A DNA stretch of 64,000 bases from assembly GCA_965279085.1 (NCBI GenBank), contig OZ257149.1:496001-560000 (forward strand). Direction: 5' to 3'. Below, piece by piece: positions 53,154-62,540 of this stretch (the first letter of the stretch is position 1; every line of letters starts with the position of its first letter). Below the pieces are notes generated by a model. That model was not told the DNA's origin and did no database searches. It saw nothing but the letters and a program-made list of their open reading frames with translations. The position numbers were made by a program, and so were the translations under genes. Source of the DNA: UBA7672 sp965279085. GTDB lineage: Bacteria > Pseudomonadota > Alphaproteobacteria > Caulobacterales > Hyphomonadaceae.

Positions 53154-54001
53154 GCGACTTCCGCCACGGTGAAGCCGTAGATGAAGATGCCGGCCGCATT
53201 GGCCGCGGCGGCAACTTTCTCGCGATCGACCACGAGCGCGGCGCCTGCTTCGACGGCGATACCAGCAAGCCCAGCCTTCGCCGCGCCTTCCACCGTCGTA
53301 ACCCCGATGGTGGGGAGGTCGATGCGGCGTTCCTGCTGCGGCTTGGGCCGCTTCACCAGCACGCCACGGCGCGCTTCCCGCGTGCCGCGTATTTCCGGGA
53401 TCAGATCCGGAATGCGGGCGAGCATACGGTCCGTGCCCTCCTGCGCTTCGACGGCGAGGATCAGGCCGGCGCAAGCGATGGCGCCCTGTCCGATCTCCAG
53501 CGAGCCAGAAATCTGCGCGACTTCCGCCGCCCGCTTGATGTCAGGCCAATGCTCGGGTGCGGGAATGATTGCGCCCAGCGGCCCGGCCGCGACCAATAGG
53601 TCGTTCAGCACGTCGTCCGCTCCGATGATCCGAAAGCCAGCGTCTGAGAAGACATCCATCACGCTACGCAACAGCGCGTCGTCGCCCTTGGTGGCGGCGG
53701 CGAGGATTTTCGGCAGTGACACAGCACCCTTGAGATCGAGCTTCAGCGACCCGAAGTCCGGCCGCTTGAGCCAGCCCGCGAAGACCATCTCTTCGCAGCC
53801 TTCCTTTTTCATCAGCTGGATCAGCTTGCCGAGCTCTCCGACCGACAGCTCCGGTCCATTGAACTCCTGCAGGAGCGCTTGTTCCACGAAACCCTTCAGG
53901 CCGACGACGAACGGATTGCGCCCGGTGCGGCGTGCCTGTTCCGCCACACGACGCGGCAGGTCGCCCCCGCCGGCGACAATAGCCAGCCGCCCGCCAGACA
54001 T
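53150..54001 (-). CDS. lpxI: UDP-2,3-diacylglucosamine pyrophosphatase LpxI
   Basis: Hydrolyses UDP-2,3-diacylglucosamine to lipid X, replacing LpxH as in most alphaproteobacteria. The 283-residue protein begins GRLAIVAGGGDLPRRVAEQA and has EEMVFAGWLKRPDF, DDALLRSVMDVFSDAGFRI and IPAPEHWPDIKRA, with TIGVTTVEGAAKAGLAGIAV near the end; this is the family formerly called DUF1009. Its ATG shares a base with the lpxA stop, and its stop overlaps lpxB, so lpxA-lpxI-lpxB are translationally coupled. Confidence 0.95.
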   Translation of the reverse strand: MSGGRLAIVAGGGDLPRRVAEQARRTGRNPFVVGLKGFVEQALLQEFNGPELSVGELGKLIQLMKKEGCEEMVFAGWLKRPDFGSLKLDLKGAVSLPKILAAATKGDDALLRSVMDVFSDAGFRIIGADDVLNDLLVAAGPLGAIIPAPEHWPDIKRAAEVAQISGSLEIGQGAIACAGLILAVEAQEGTDRMLARIPDLIPEIRGTREARRGVLVKRPKPQQERRIDLPTIGVTTVEGAAKAGLAGIAVEAGAALVVDREKVAAAANAAGIFIYGFTVAEVA

Positions 54002-54792
54002 CAGCTAGGCCTCGGCGTGCACAGCGGACGCTTCTCGCCCGCGCGGATGAAGTCGATGATACGCATTACTTCGGGCACGGCAGCGTGCCGTTCCGCAATG
54101 GACTCGACGCGGTCCTCGAAGAAGCCTTCGCCACGAAACAATTCCTTGTAGACATTCCGTAGCAGGTGGATCGTCTCGCGACTGGCGCCACGGCGTTTCA
54201 GCCCGACAATGTTCAGGCCGTTGAGATGACCCAGGTTGTCGACCATCCCGAACGGGATGACATCGCCCACCACAGCCGCGCAGCCGCCAATGAACCCGCC
54301 CATGCCAATACGGCCGAGCTGATGGACTGCGGAGTTGCCGCCGAGGATCACGAAATCCTCCAGCACGGCGAATCCGCCGCTGACCGCATGTGTCGCGTAG
54401 GTGACGTTGTTTCCGATGATGGCATCGTGGCCGACGTGAGAGCCGTTCATGAAGAACCCGCGGTCGCCGATGACGGTGCGCCCGCGCCCCTGCGCGGTGC
54501 CGAGATGGAAGATCGAGCATTCGCGGATCTTGTTGTCCGAGCCGATAATCAGCTCGGTGTCTTCACCCTTGTACTTGGTGTCCTGTGGAGGGTGCCCCAA
54601 TGCGGCGAATGGATAAATGGCGGTGCGTGCGCCGACCGTCGTCGAACCGGCGACTGATACGTGAGAGATGAGTTTCACCCCCTCGCCGAGCTTCGCCTTG
54701 GCTGAGACGACGCAGAACGGGCCGATCTCGACGCCATCGGCGAGTTCGGCGCCCTTTTCGACCAGCGAAGTCGGGTGGATCGTTACAGCCAT
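54001..54792 (-). CDS. lpxA: UDP-N-acetylglucosamine acyltransferase
   Basis: First step of lipid A synthesis: transfers a 3-hydroxyacyl chain to UDP-GlcNAc. The 263-residue protein is built of left-handed beta-helix hexapeptide repeats (IHPTSLVEKGAELADGVEIG onwards) with the catalytic His region in MNGSHVGHDAIIGNN and a helical C terminus. The gap to lpxD upstream is only 33 nt. In most proteobacteria fabZ lies at this point; it is absent here. Confidence 0.95.
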   Translation of the reverse strand: MAVTIHPTSLVEKGAELADGVEIGPFCVVSAKAKLGEGVKLISHVSVAGSTTVGARTAIYPFAALGHPPQDTKYKGEDTELIIGSDNKIRECSIFHLGTAQGRGRTVIGDRGFFMNGSHVGHDAIIGNNVTYATHAVSGGFAVLEDFVILGGNSAVHQLGRIGMGGFIGGCAAVVGDVIPFGMVDNLGHLNGLNIVGLKRRGASRETIHLLRNVYKELFRGEGFFEDRVESIAERHAAVPEVMRIIDFIRAGEKRPLCTPRPS

Positions 54793-54825
54793 GTCTGCCG
54801 GCGCCCTCGGGCCGGGATGACCCGG

Positions 54826-55836
54826 CTATTCGTCGTTTCCGGAACGCTTTTGCGCTGCCCGCGCGAGCCACGCAAGCTCGCGCATCCATGTGCGGATGGG
54901 CTTGGAGGGGTAGCCTGCCCAGGTCTCCCCAGCGGGCACATCGCTCAGCACGGCCGCCCCGGCTGCAATACGCGCTCCCTGACCGACATGGACGTGATCC
55001 TTGAGGCCAACCCGGCCGCCAAACTGGACACCATCCCCGACCGTGCTGGAGCCCGAGATGCCCGCAAAGGCCGCCATGACGACATGAGACCCGATCCGGC
55101 AGTTGTGACCGATGTGACAGAGGTTATCGATATGTGTTCCCTCGCCAATCACCGTGTCCTCAAGCAGCCCCCGGTCGATGCACGAGCTTGCGCCGAGCGA
55201 CACGCCGTTCTGCATGATCACCCGCCCGAAATGCGGGGTCAGCGCGGCCCCACCAGCGCCGGCGGCAAGACCGAATCCGGTCTCGCCGATCACAGCGCCC
55301 GGAAAGATACGCACGCCGTCGCCGATCAGCGCACAGCGGATCGAGGCATTGGCCCCGATGGTCGTCCGCGCGCCGATCTGCACGCCCGGTCCGATGACCG
55401 TATTGGCGCCGATGCGAACCTGCGGGCCGACCGCGACCCCGGCCCCGATCACGACACCGGGTTCCAGCAAGGCTGACTTGTCGATGCGCGCGGAGTGGTG
55501 GATTGCAGCTTGGCCAGACTCGAGCATACGGAGGCTAGCCAGCTTGCTGGCCACCTTCGCGAAGGCTGCGCGGGCCTGCTCGGCTTCGATGATGGTTGGG
55601 CCCGCCGCGATCGCTGCGGCAGCTTCGGGCGTCGCCAGAACGATACCTGCCTCCAGGCCCGCCGCAGCGGCCGCATCCTCAAGAAACGTGAGATCGTCCG
55701 GCCCCGAACGCGAAGCGGGCGCAACGGATGAAACGTTGCGCCCAGCATCGCCACGAATTGTGGAAGACCCGACAAGAGCGGCGATATCCGAAGCCGACAG
55801 CGGTCCTGAGACCTCGTAGAACCTCGGATCGATCAC
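54826..55836 (-). CDS. lpxD: UDP-3-O-acylglucosamine N-acyltransferase
   Basis: Third step of lipid A synthesis (N-acylation). The 336-residue protein has an N-terminal uridine-binding domain (SRSGPDDLTFLEDAAAAAG), hexapeptide repeats of a left-handed beta-helix, and the catalytic His in HIDNLCHIGHNCRIGSHVVM, then a short C-terminal helix. FGRVIMQNGVSLGASSCIDR is typical. It follows ompH after 24 nt. Confidence 0.95.
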   Translation of the reverse strand: MIDPRFYEVSGPLSASDIAALVGSSTIRGDAGRNVSSVAPASRSGPDDLTFLEDAAAAAGLEAGIVLATPEAAAAIAAGPTIIEAEQARAAFAKVASKLASLRMLESGQAAIHHSARIDKSALLEPGVVIGAGVAVGPQVRIGANTVIGPGVQIGARTTIGANASIRCALIGDGVRIFPGAVIGETGFGLAAGAGGAALTPHFGRVIMQNGVSLGASSCIDRGLLEDTVIGEGTHIDNLCHIGHNCRIGSHVVMAAFAGISGSSTVGDGVQFGGRVGLKDHVHVGQGARIAAGAAVLSDVPAGETWAGYPSKPIRTWMRELAWLARAAQKRSGNDE

Positions 55837-55860
55837 CGCCCCGCCCTTGGCCTTTCTGCG

Positions 55861-56475
55861 TTACTGACCGCCGCCCGCGGGCTTCGGCGCACTCGCCGGC
55901 TTCTTCGGCAGCGTCGCTTCGAGCGCAGCCAGCGTCGGCACCGTTGCATCGAGGCGCGCGATGACCTTCGCCGTCAGGTCGGTCGAGTCCTTGGCGTACC
56001 AGATCGACGAGCTGTTGAGCACGACATCAGCTCCGGCTTCCTTGGCCACGGCCTCAACCGCCGGAGCAAGAACCGACAGGAACGCCATGCTCAGGCCATT
56101 GTCACGCTGCTCGAGATTGGCGTTGAGTACGTCCTGCTTCTGGAGGTACTCGGACGCCTTCTTGTTCAGGGCGTCAACCTGCGCCTTGAGCGTCGGATTG
56201 GCCGCGAGCGCTTCCTTGCTCAGCGATTCCGTCTGCGGCTTGAGGCGATTGGTCTCGGTCTCGAGCTCGGTCTTGAGCGTTTTGAGTCCGAGCTGATCAC
56301 CCGCCGCGTTGGCGAAGTTGCCAAGCGCGGTGTTCATCTCCTTGCCGACCTTGGTCTCGTGACGGATCTTGCCTTCGTTGATGACGAAGATCTTGCCCTG
56401 CGCCATCGCGGCGCCGGTCATGTTCGCGAGGCCGGCCGTGAAGGCGACTGCCAGTGCGAGGTTGCGGAGTTTCAT
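55861..56475 (-). CDS. OmpH/Skp-family periplasmic chaperone
   Basis: A 204-residue periplasmic chaperone-like protein that would hold unfolded outer-membrane proteins for BamA. The signal peptide ends GAAMAQ before GKIFVINEGKIRHET. The middle (about residues 60-125) is a long charged helical region as in the Skp tentacles, and the C terminus is Lys/Pro/Ala-rich. The position between bamA and lpxD is the conserved location of skp/ompH. It starts 4 nt after the bamA stop. Confidence 0.92.
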   Translation of the reverse strand: MKLRNLALAVAFTAGLANMTGAAMAQGKIFVINEGKIRHETKVGKEMNTALGNFANAAGDQLGLKTLKTELETETNRLKPQTESLSKEALAANPTLKAQVDALNKKASEYLQKQDVLNANLEQRDNGLSMAFLSVLAPAVEAVAKEAGADVVLNSSSIWYAKDSTDLTAKVIARLDATVPTLAALEATLPKKPASAPKPAGGGQ

Positions 56476-56479
56476 AACA

Positions 56480-59092
56480 CTAGAACCTTGTATTGGTGCT
56501 GAACCGGAAGGACTCGGTCCGGTCGTACTCTTCCTTGGCCATGATCTGCGAGAAGTCGAAGCGGATCGGGCCGAAAGGAGAATCCCAGAATACGCTGACG
56601 CCGGCGCTGGCCCGGAGGCTGGCGCTGTCGTCTACGCGGTAGGCTTCGAACACTCCATCTGCCTTGCGCTCCCGGTCGGCATCGTCAAGGAGACCCACGG
56701 TTCCAACCTCGGCGAAGAAGGCCCCGTCGATCCCCAATTCCTCCGGAGCATACGGTATCGGGAAGGACAATTCCAAGGACCCAATCGCATATGCCTTGCC
56801 GCCAAGGGCGTTGAAGGCGTTGACCTTGGGATCGTTGATGTTGCCCTGATCGTCGCGAAGCGCGGTCGTGTACATCAGCTGGCCGTTCTCGTTGACCACC
56901 TGTGTCCCGTCCTGGTTGAGCTGCGGGATGGTAAACGACGGGGGCGGAACGCCCACGTCGAGCGCCAACTCTTCCGTCTCGTAGAGATACTGGATCTCAC
57001 GAGGACCGAGGCCTGCCACGTCGAAGCCGCGGAACGAGTTGCCGCCCTTGAAGAAGCGGTTGTTGATGCGGATGCCTTCATCGCCCCAGCTGTCGATGTA
57101 ACCCGCCTCGATGCGGCTGGTGAGCGTCCAGCCAGGTGCAAAGCCGTGATACATGGCGCCGCGGAGTTCGCTGCGCAGATAGTTCACATCGCCGCCGAGG
57201 CCCGCAATGTCCTGGCTGAAGTTCATTTCGAAGCCGCGCGTCGGGTCGATGTAATCGTTCGTCCGGTTCACCGTCAGCGTGTAACCGAACGCCGAGGTGA
57301 GCTGGTCGCCCTGCTGATCGCACAGCGAGGAACGGAAGAACGCGTTGGTGCTGCAGTTGGTATAGGTCGGCGATTCCGGATCGTCATCGAGCTGCAGGTT
57401 GTCGCTGCGCAGATTGTAGCGCATGCCGATCTGGTCGGTATCCGACAGCGGGAACAGCAGGCGGCCGCCGACGCCGACGATCGAGTTCTCGAACCCGGCG
57501 ATGTCGAAGAAGTCCGACTGCGTCAGGAACAGGTCGAAGCCAAGGGCCATGTTCCGGTCCTGAAACTTCGGCTCGGTGAATCGGAATTCGACGTCCTGCT
57601 GGCGAGACGTGGTCTGGATGCGCGCCGAGAGATACTGGCCGCGACCACGGAAGTTGCGCTGCTGGGCGGAGACGGAGAACAGGAAAGCGTCCTGCGAGGA
57701 GAAACCGGCCGAGAAGGCCAGCTCGCCCGTCGCCTCTTCCTCGACCTTCACCTTGACGATCGAACGATCGGGCTGCGTGCCCGGCTCGTCCTCGACCTCG
57801 ACTGTCTCAGGGTTGAAGAAGCCGAGCGCCCGGATGCGGTTCTTGGCGTTGTCGAGCTGCACCGGGTTGTACTGGTCGCCTTCGGCCACGCGAATCTCGC
57901 GGCGGATAACGCGGTCGAGCGTCTGCGTGTTGCCCTGGATGTCGATGCGCTCGATGTAGACGCGGGCGCCCTCGTCCACGTCGAACGTGATGCCGATGGT
58001 ATGGTTGACAGGATCGCGTGTCTCGCGCGGACGGATCTGCACGTTGGCGTAACCGGCGATGCCCGCAGCGAATGTCAGCGTGTCGATGGCATCCTGGATG
58101 CTTTTGGCGCGGAACTGGTCGCCCTTCTTGATGCCGAGAATGAGCGCAAGGCGCTCGCCCGACAGCTTCTCCAGCTCGGTGTCCACGGCGATGTCGCCGA
58201 ACGTGTACTTGTCACCCTCGTCGATCGTGAAGGTGAGATAGAAGTCGCGGCGGTCCGGCGTGAGTTCGGCGACCGACGAGATCACGCGGAAGTCGGCGTA
58301 CCCTTCGTTGGTGTAGAACTCGGTCAGCTGCGAGCGGTCGAATTCGACCTGGCCGGGGTTGTAGTTGTCCGCGCGCTCGAAGAAGCGCCACCAACGCGAC
58401 TGGCGCGTGGTGATCTCGCGGCGCAGCCGGTCGTCTGCGTAGGCGCGGTTGCCGATGAAGTTGATCGAGCGGACCCCCGTCGTCGGGCCTTCATCGATCA
58501 CGAAGATCAGGTCGGCGCGGTTCTGTTCCAGCACCTTGTACTGCGGCGTCACCGTCGCCGCAAAGCGGCCGGCGCGGCGATAGACTTCGAGGATACGCTG
58601 CACGTCCTGCTCGACGCGCGAGAGCGTGAAAGTCTGACGGGGCTCGGCTTCTGTCTCTTCCTCGAGGCGTTCCGTCGTGACCGCGTTGTTACCCTCGAAC
58701 ATGATGCGGTTGATGATCGGGTTTTCCAGCACGCGCACGACGAGGTCGTTGCCGCGCGCTTCGATCTGGATGTCCGCGAACAGTCCCGTCGCGCCAAGTG
58801 CGCGGACGGAAAGGCCGATGCGCTCCTGGTCGAAAGGGTCGCCTGGCTTCACGAGCAGGTAAGACATCACCGTACGGGGTTCGATCCGCTGGTTACCCTC
58901 GACGAGGATGCGGGAAATGATCGGAACGGATTGCGGAGCTTGTGGCTGAGCGACAGGCGGCTGGGCTGGCGGTTGAGTAGGCGGTTGCTGGCCCCACGCG
59001 TCATTCGCGTGCGTCGCCTCCTGAGCGGCGATAATGGCGCCAGCCGACGCAGTCAGCGCCAGCGCGCTCGCGAACCAAGACCGCATCACCAT
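56480..59092 (-). CDS. bamA: Outer membrane protein assembly factor BamA
   Basis: Central subunit of the BAM complex that inserts beta-barrel proteins. The 870-residue protein has a signal peptide ending near THA-ND, a short Pro/Gln-rich spacer, five POTRA domains (about residues 55-430, beginning IISRILVEGNQRIEPRTVMSY) and an Omp85 barrel with the conserved GGNSFRGFDVAGLGPRE (the VRGF-type loop) and DSPFGPIRFDFSQ. It ends in SFRFSTNTRF with the C-terminal Phe signal. ATG 59086 is an alternative start with a difference of two residues. It lies between rseP and ompH. Confidence 0.97.
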   Translation of the reverse strand: MVMRSWFASALALTASAGAIIAAQEATHANDAWGQQPPTQPPAQPPVAQPQAPQSVPIISRILVEGNQRIEPRTVMSYLLVKPGDPFDQERIGLSVRALGATGLFADIQIEARGNDLVVRVLENPIINRIMFEGNNAVTTERLEEETEAEPRQTFTLSRVEQDVQRILEVYRRAGRFAATVTPQYKVLEQNRADLIFVIDEGPTTGVRSINFIGNRAYADDRLRREITTRQSRWWRFFERADNYNPGQVEFDRSQLTEFYTNEGYADFRVISSVAELTPDRRDFYLTFTIDEGDKYTFGDIAVDTELEKLSGERLALILGIKKGDQFRAKSIQDAIDTLTFAAGIAGYANVQIRPRETRDPVNHTIGITFDVDEGARVYIERIDIQGNTQTLDRVIRREIRVAEGDQYNPVQLDNAKNRIRALGFFNPETVEVEDEPGTQPDRSIVKVKVEEEATGELAFSAGFSSQDAFLFSVSAQQRNFRGRGQYLSARIQTTSRQQDVEFRFTEPKFQDRNMALGFDLFLTQSDFFDIAGFENSIVGVGGRLLFPLSDTDQIGMRYNLRSDNLQLDDDPESPTYTNCSTNAFFRSSLCDQQGDQLTSAFGYTLTVNRTNDYIDPTRGFEMNFSQDIAGLGGDVNYLRSELRGAMYHGFAPGWTLTSRIEAGYIDSWGDEGIRINNRFFKGGNSFRGFDVAGLGPREIQYLYETEELALDVGVPPPSFTIPQLNQDGTQVVNENGQLMYTTALRDDQGNINDPKVNAFNALGGKAYAIGSLELSFPIPYAPEELGIDGAFFAEVGTVGLLDDADRERKADGVFEAYRVDDSASLRASAGVSVFWDSPFGPIRFDFSQIMAKEEYDRTESFRFSTNTRF

Positions 59093-59185
59093 CCCTCACA
59101 CTCTAGTCGGACCGCCTGACGCGGCCTCTCCGGGCGTCTTAAGACAACATGCCGCTAAAAAGCTCAAGCGGCGGAATTCAGGCAG

Positions 59186-60427
59186 TTAGGGCATTCCTGG
59201 AAGCTTCTGGACGTCCTGGAATGTGATCAACAGAGCAAAGGTCACCAAACATACAAGTCCGATTGTCAGTCCGACTTGCTGGACCTTCTCTGGTATCGGC
59301 TTTCCGGTAACAGCCTCGCCCAGCTGCATTACAACAGCTCCACCATCGAGCACTGGAATCGGCAGCAGGTTGAAGAAGCCGACGCCGATGGACAGCAGAG
59401 CGGCGAGCTGCAGGAAGGTCAGGGCCAGCTGACGGAGCTTCTCGCCCAGCGGGACGCCTTCCTGGTTCATGGTGACTTCGCTGACGCTGCCCGTAAGGCT
59501 CAGGATGCCGACCGGCCCAGACAGATTCTGGAGGCCCTCCTTCCCGGTGACAAGTCGCCGCAGGACGTTGATCGTGGCTCCGAGAGCGTCGCCGGTGGAC
59601 TTGAAGCCGTAGCCGATGGCCTCAATCGGATTAAGGTTCCTGATCGACGTGTCGCGCTGGCCAAGCGCCAGGCCGACCCGTCCGGCGCGTTGCTTCAGAC
59701 CAAGTGAGTTGTTGATGTCCTGTTCGACAGGCGTAGCGACGAGATTCAGGATCTCGTCCTGACGTTTCACCTGATAGCGGACTTCTTCACCCGCGCTGAG
59801 CTGCGTTGCCCGAATGACGTCGTCGCCCGTCTCAACGACGCGACCACCAGCCTGCAGGATGACATCGCCCGGCTTGAAGCCCGCGGCCTCCGCCGGCGTC
59901 CCACGCTCTACAGCAGTGATGAGGACTTCCTTGGCCTGCGGCACGCCGAGGGCGAAGCCCATCATTGCGAACACGAAGATGGCGAACACGAAGTTGGCGA
60001 ATGGTCCGCCGAGCGAGACAGCGATGCGCGGCCAGGGACCGAGTTCAGGATACGGCTTGCCGATGAGCTTCACCGGCTTCGCAGCGACTTTCTCGCGGCG
60101 GGCCTTGCGTTGCTTCGGCGCGACTTCCGCCACCTCGGCGACTGCGCCCTGGTCGCGCGTATCTTCGATGGAGTCGGTCGGCACCTGCATCTCGCCGACG
60201 AATTTGACGAAGCCGCCGAGCGGCAGCCAGTTCACGCGCCAGCGGGTGCCGCGCTTGTCGCGCACCTCGAAGATCGGGCTGCCAAAACCGACTGAAAAGG
60301 ATTCAACGGCGGCGCCAAACGCGCGGCCAACCCAGTAGTGACCTAGTTCGTGAACCGTGATCACCACCGATATCAGGATGATGAATTCCGGAAGGTGTTT
60401 CAGAACCCAGACGATACCGTCCATCAA
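59186..60427 (-). CDS. rseP: RIP metalloprotease RseP (site-2 protease)
   Basis: Inner-membrane zinc protease that cleaves transmembrane segments, for example of anti-sigma factors. The 413-residue protein has HELGH at residues 26-30 in the first helix, a PDZ domain (TAVERGTPAEAAGFKPGDVIL) in the periplasmic part, and the second catalytic motif NLLPIPVLDGGAVVM in the C-terminal helices. A Lys/Arg-rich stretch around residue 110 is an extra loop. Located between dxr and bamA as in most proteobacteria. Confidence 0.96.
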   Translation of the reverse strand: MMDGIVWVLKHLPEFIILISVVITVHELGHYWVGRAFGAAVESFSVGFGSPIFEVRDKRGTRWRVNWLPLGGFVKFVGEMQVPTDSIEDTRDQGAVAEVAEVAPKQRKARREKVAAKPVKLIGKPYPELGPWPRIAVSLGGPFANFVFAIFVFAMMGFALGVPQAKEVLITAVERGTPAEAAGFKPGDVILQAGGRVVETGDDVIRATQLSAGEEVRYQVKRQDEILNLVATPVEQDINNSLGLKQRAGRVGLALGQRDTSIRNLNPIEAIGYGFKSTGDALGATINVLRRLVTGKEGLQNLSGPVGILSLTGSVSEVTMNQEGVPLGEKLRQLALTFLQLAALLSIGVGFFNLLPIPVLDGGAVVMQLGEAVTGKPIPEKVQQVGLTIGLVCLVTFALLITFQDVQKLPGMP

Positions 60428-60456
60428 CCGACGCCTCTCAAAGCTCTTCCCCGTGG

Positions 60457-61641
60457 CTACGCCGCCAGGCGCAGTCTTTCGATCGTGCGCTCTCTGGCCC
60501 AGCGATCGAGTTCATAAACGTCTTCGAAGCCTGTAGGCGCCCCGGCGGCGGGCTGGTGTTGAAGGAAATCCTCGAGCACTTCGCCGGCTACCTGAGCTAT
60601 CGTCAAAAACCCTATACGTCGCTGCAAAAAGGCCGCCACTGCGACCTCATTGGCTCCGTTCAGCACGATTGGCGCGCCGCCCCCTGCGGAAACCGCCTGT
60701 CTCGCGATCCTTAACGCGGGGAAGCGCTGGGGATCGGGAGGATTGAATTCCAGCCTTCCGATCTTGGCGAGATCAAGGCGCTCAAGCCCCGGGAGAGGCA
60801 TCCGGTTAGGCCATGAAAGCGCATAGGAGATGGGCGTCCGCATGTCCGGCAGGCCAAGCTGTGCCAGGACCGAGCCATCATCATAGGACACAAGGCTATG
60901 GATAATGGACTGGGGGTGGACCAGGACGTCGATCCGGTCTTCCGGAACATCAAAGAGGTAAGCCGCCTCGATGAGCTCCAGTCCCTTGTTCATCATGGTC
61001 GCGCAATCGACGGAGATCTTGGCTCCCATGTCCCAATTGGGGTGGGCAATGGCCTGCTCCGGCGTCGCCGCGGCCATTTCACTCAGGGATGAGTTGCGGA
61101 ACGGACCGCCCGAGGCAGTCAGGATCAGCTTCTCGACCCGCTCAGGCCGGTCGAGCACCTGGAAGACGGCGTTGTGCTCCGAATCGATTGGCAGGAACCG
61201 GGCGCCGGTCCGCGCCGCTTCCGCGCGCAGCAGGGGCCCGGCGCACACCATGCTCTCCTTGTTGGCGAGCGCAATCTTCGCCCCCTGACGCACCGCTGCC
61301 AGCGTCGCTGGAAGCCCCGCAATCCCAACGATGCCGGCAACAACAATATCGGCTTGCCGTGCGGCGGCTTCGGTCAGGGCTTCGGAGCCTGCTGCAGCTT
61401 CAATACCGGAGCCGGACAGGAGATTACGGAGCTGAGCGTAGAGCGACGCGTCGGCGATCACGGCGAGTTCCGCGCGCGTGGCGATGGCGGCTTTTGCCAG
61501 AGCTTCGACATTCGTGTTCGCAGTCAGTGCAACAGCCTGAAAGGCCGGTGCGCCCGGCGCGCAGCTTGCCATTACATCAAGCGTGGACACGCCGACGGAG
61601 CCCGTGGCGCCGAGAACGGAGACGCGTACCGGACTGCTCAT
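60457..61641 (-). CDS. dxr: 1-deoxy-D-xylulose-5-phosphate reductoisomerase
   Basis: Second enzyme of the MEP pathway for isoprenoid precursors. The 394-residue protein has the NADPH-binding SVLGATGSVGVSTLDV, IALANKESMVCAG, the metal-site residues in LPIDSEHNA, ILTASGGPFRN and HPNWDMGAKISVDCATMMNK. The common Ser in VDSAT is replaced by Cys. The start at ATG 61641 overlaps the cdsA stop as ATGA; the longer frame upstream is not used. Confidence 0.95.
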   Translation of the reverse strand: MSSPVRVSVLGATGSVGVSTLDVMASCAPGAPAFQAVALTANTNVEALAKAAIATRAELAVIADASLYAQLRNLLSGSGIEAAAGSEALTEAAARQADIVVAGIVGIAGLPATLAAVRQGAKIALANKESMVCAGPLLRAEAARTGARFLPIDSEHNAVFQVLDRPERVEKLILTASGGPFRNSSLSEMAAATPEQAIAHPNWDMGAKISVDCATMMNKGLELIEAAYLFDVPEDRIDVLVHPQSIIHSLVSYDDGSVLAQLGLPDMRTPISYALSWPNRMPLPGLERLDLAKIGRLEFNPPDPQRFPALRIARQAVSAGGGAPIVLNGANEVAVAAFLQRRIGFLTIAQVAGEVLEDFLQHQPAAGAPTGFEDVYELDRWARERTIERLRLAA

Positions 61642-62540
61642 CCCGGACCTGCCGATCCGAGAGCGGGAACGAGCGAGGGCATGAACCTCACCACAATCGC
61701 CGCAGCCAGCGTTGCCGCGATCAGTCCATCGAGACGATCCAGCACACCGCCATGTCCGGGCACGATGCCCGACGTATCCTTGACGCCATAGAGCCGCTTG
61801 AAGCGCGACTCCAACAGGTCGCCCGACTGTCCCACAATCGAGAGACCAAGGCTGAAGATCAGCCAGTGCACGAAGTCTCCGCCCGCGCCACGCGCGAGAG
61901 CCGCGCCCGCAAGACCTGCGCAGACCAACGCACCGATAGCGCCGGTCCATGTCTTGTTAGGGCTGTCCTTGGGTGACAACAGGGGGCCGCCGAAGCCACG
62001 CCCCGCGAAATAAGCTGCAACGTCCGTCGTCCAGACGATCGCCAGGATCGCAAGCAGGAATAGCTGACCGTTAATGCCGGGCGCCGCCTCGCGGATCCAG
62101 ATGAAGCAGCCGAAGGGAAGCGTCGCGTAGATGGCGCCGAACGCCATCGAGCTGGGCGAACCTTTGCCGGCGACCGCCAGCCCCGCCGAGATCACGCAGC
62201 CGACAAGACTCGCGATGGCGACATACTCGATCCCGAGCGGAGCAAGATAGACAGCCGCCGCGCCTGTCAGCGCCATGACCAGATAGAGCATGATCTTGAT
62301 TGCCGGGATTTCCGTCTGCGCCGCCATGCGGGTCCATTCGAGCGCGCCGATAACGGCTGCAAGTCCCGTGAAGAGCTGAAGGCCGATGCCGCCGGTATAG
62401 ACAGTCCACAGGCCAATCGGCCCGAGCACGAGAGCGGAAACGACGCGGAGAACAATCTCGCGTCGTCCGGCCTTCTGCACGGTGGCGGCTTCAGGCGCCA
62501 AGGCCGCCGAACCGTCTGTCGCGACGCCGGAACGCATCAA
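61638..62540 (-). CDS. cdsA: Phosphatidate cytidylyltransferase (CDP-diglyceride synthase)
   Basis: Makes CDP-diacylglycerol, the precursor of phospholipids, in the inner membrane. About seven to eight hydrophobic segments cover 300 residues, and the C-terminal signature SRFKRLYGVKDTSGIVPGHG with GGVLDRLDGL is complete. From ATG 62540 the gene overlaps uppS by 50 nt; a GTG at 62480, just after the uppS stop, is an alternative start that keeps all helices. Confidence 0.94.
   Translation of the reverse strand: MMRSGVATDGSAALAPEAATVQKAGRREIVLRVVSALVLGPIGLWTVYTGGIGLQLFTGLAAVIGALEWTRMAAQTEIPAIKIMLYLVMALTGAAAVYLAPLGIEYVAIASLVGCVISAGLAVAGKGSPSSMAFGAIYATLPFGCFIWIREAAPGINGQLFLLAILAIVWTTDVAAYFAGRGFGGPLLSPKDSPNKTWTGAIGALVCAGLAGAALARGAGGDFVHWLIFSLGLSIVGQSGDLLESRFKRLYGVKDTSGIVPGHGGVLDRLDGLIAATLAAAIVVRFMPSLVPALGSAGPG

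Noticed and set aside
56369..59119. 916-codon frame opposite bamA
   Set aside because: Antisense shadow of a high-GC gene; the composition is Val/Arg/Glu/Asp-biased without any motif, and the minus strand encodes complete BamA.
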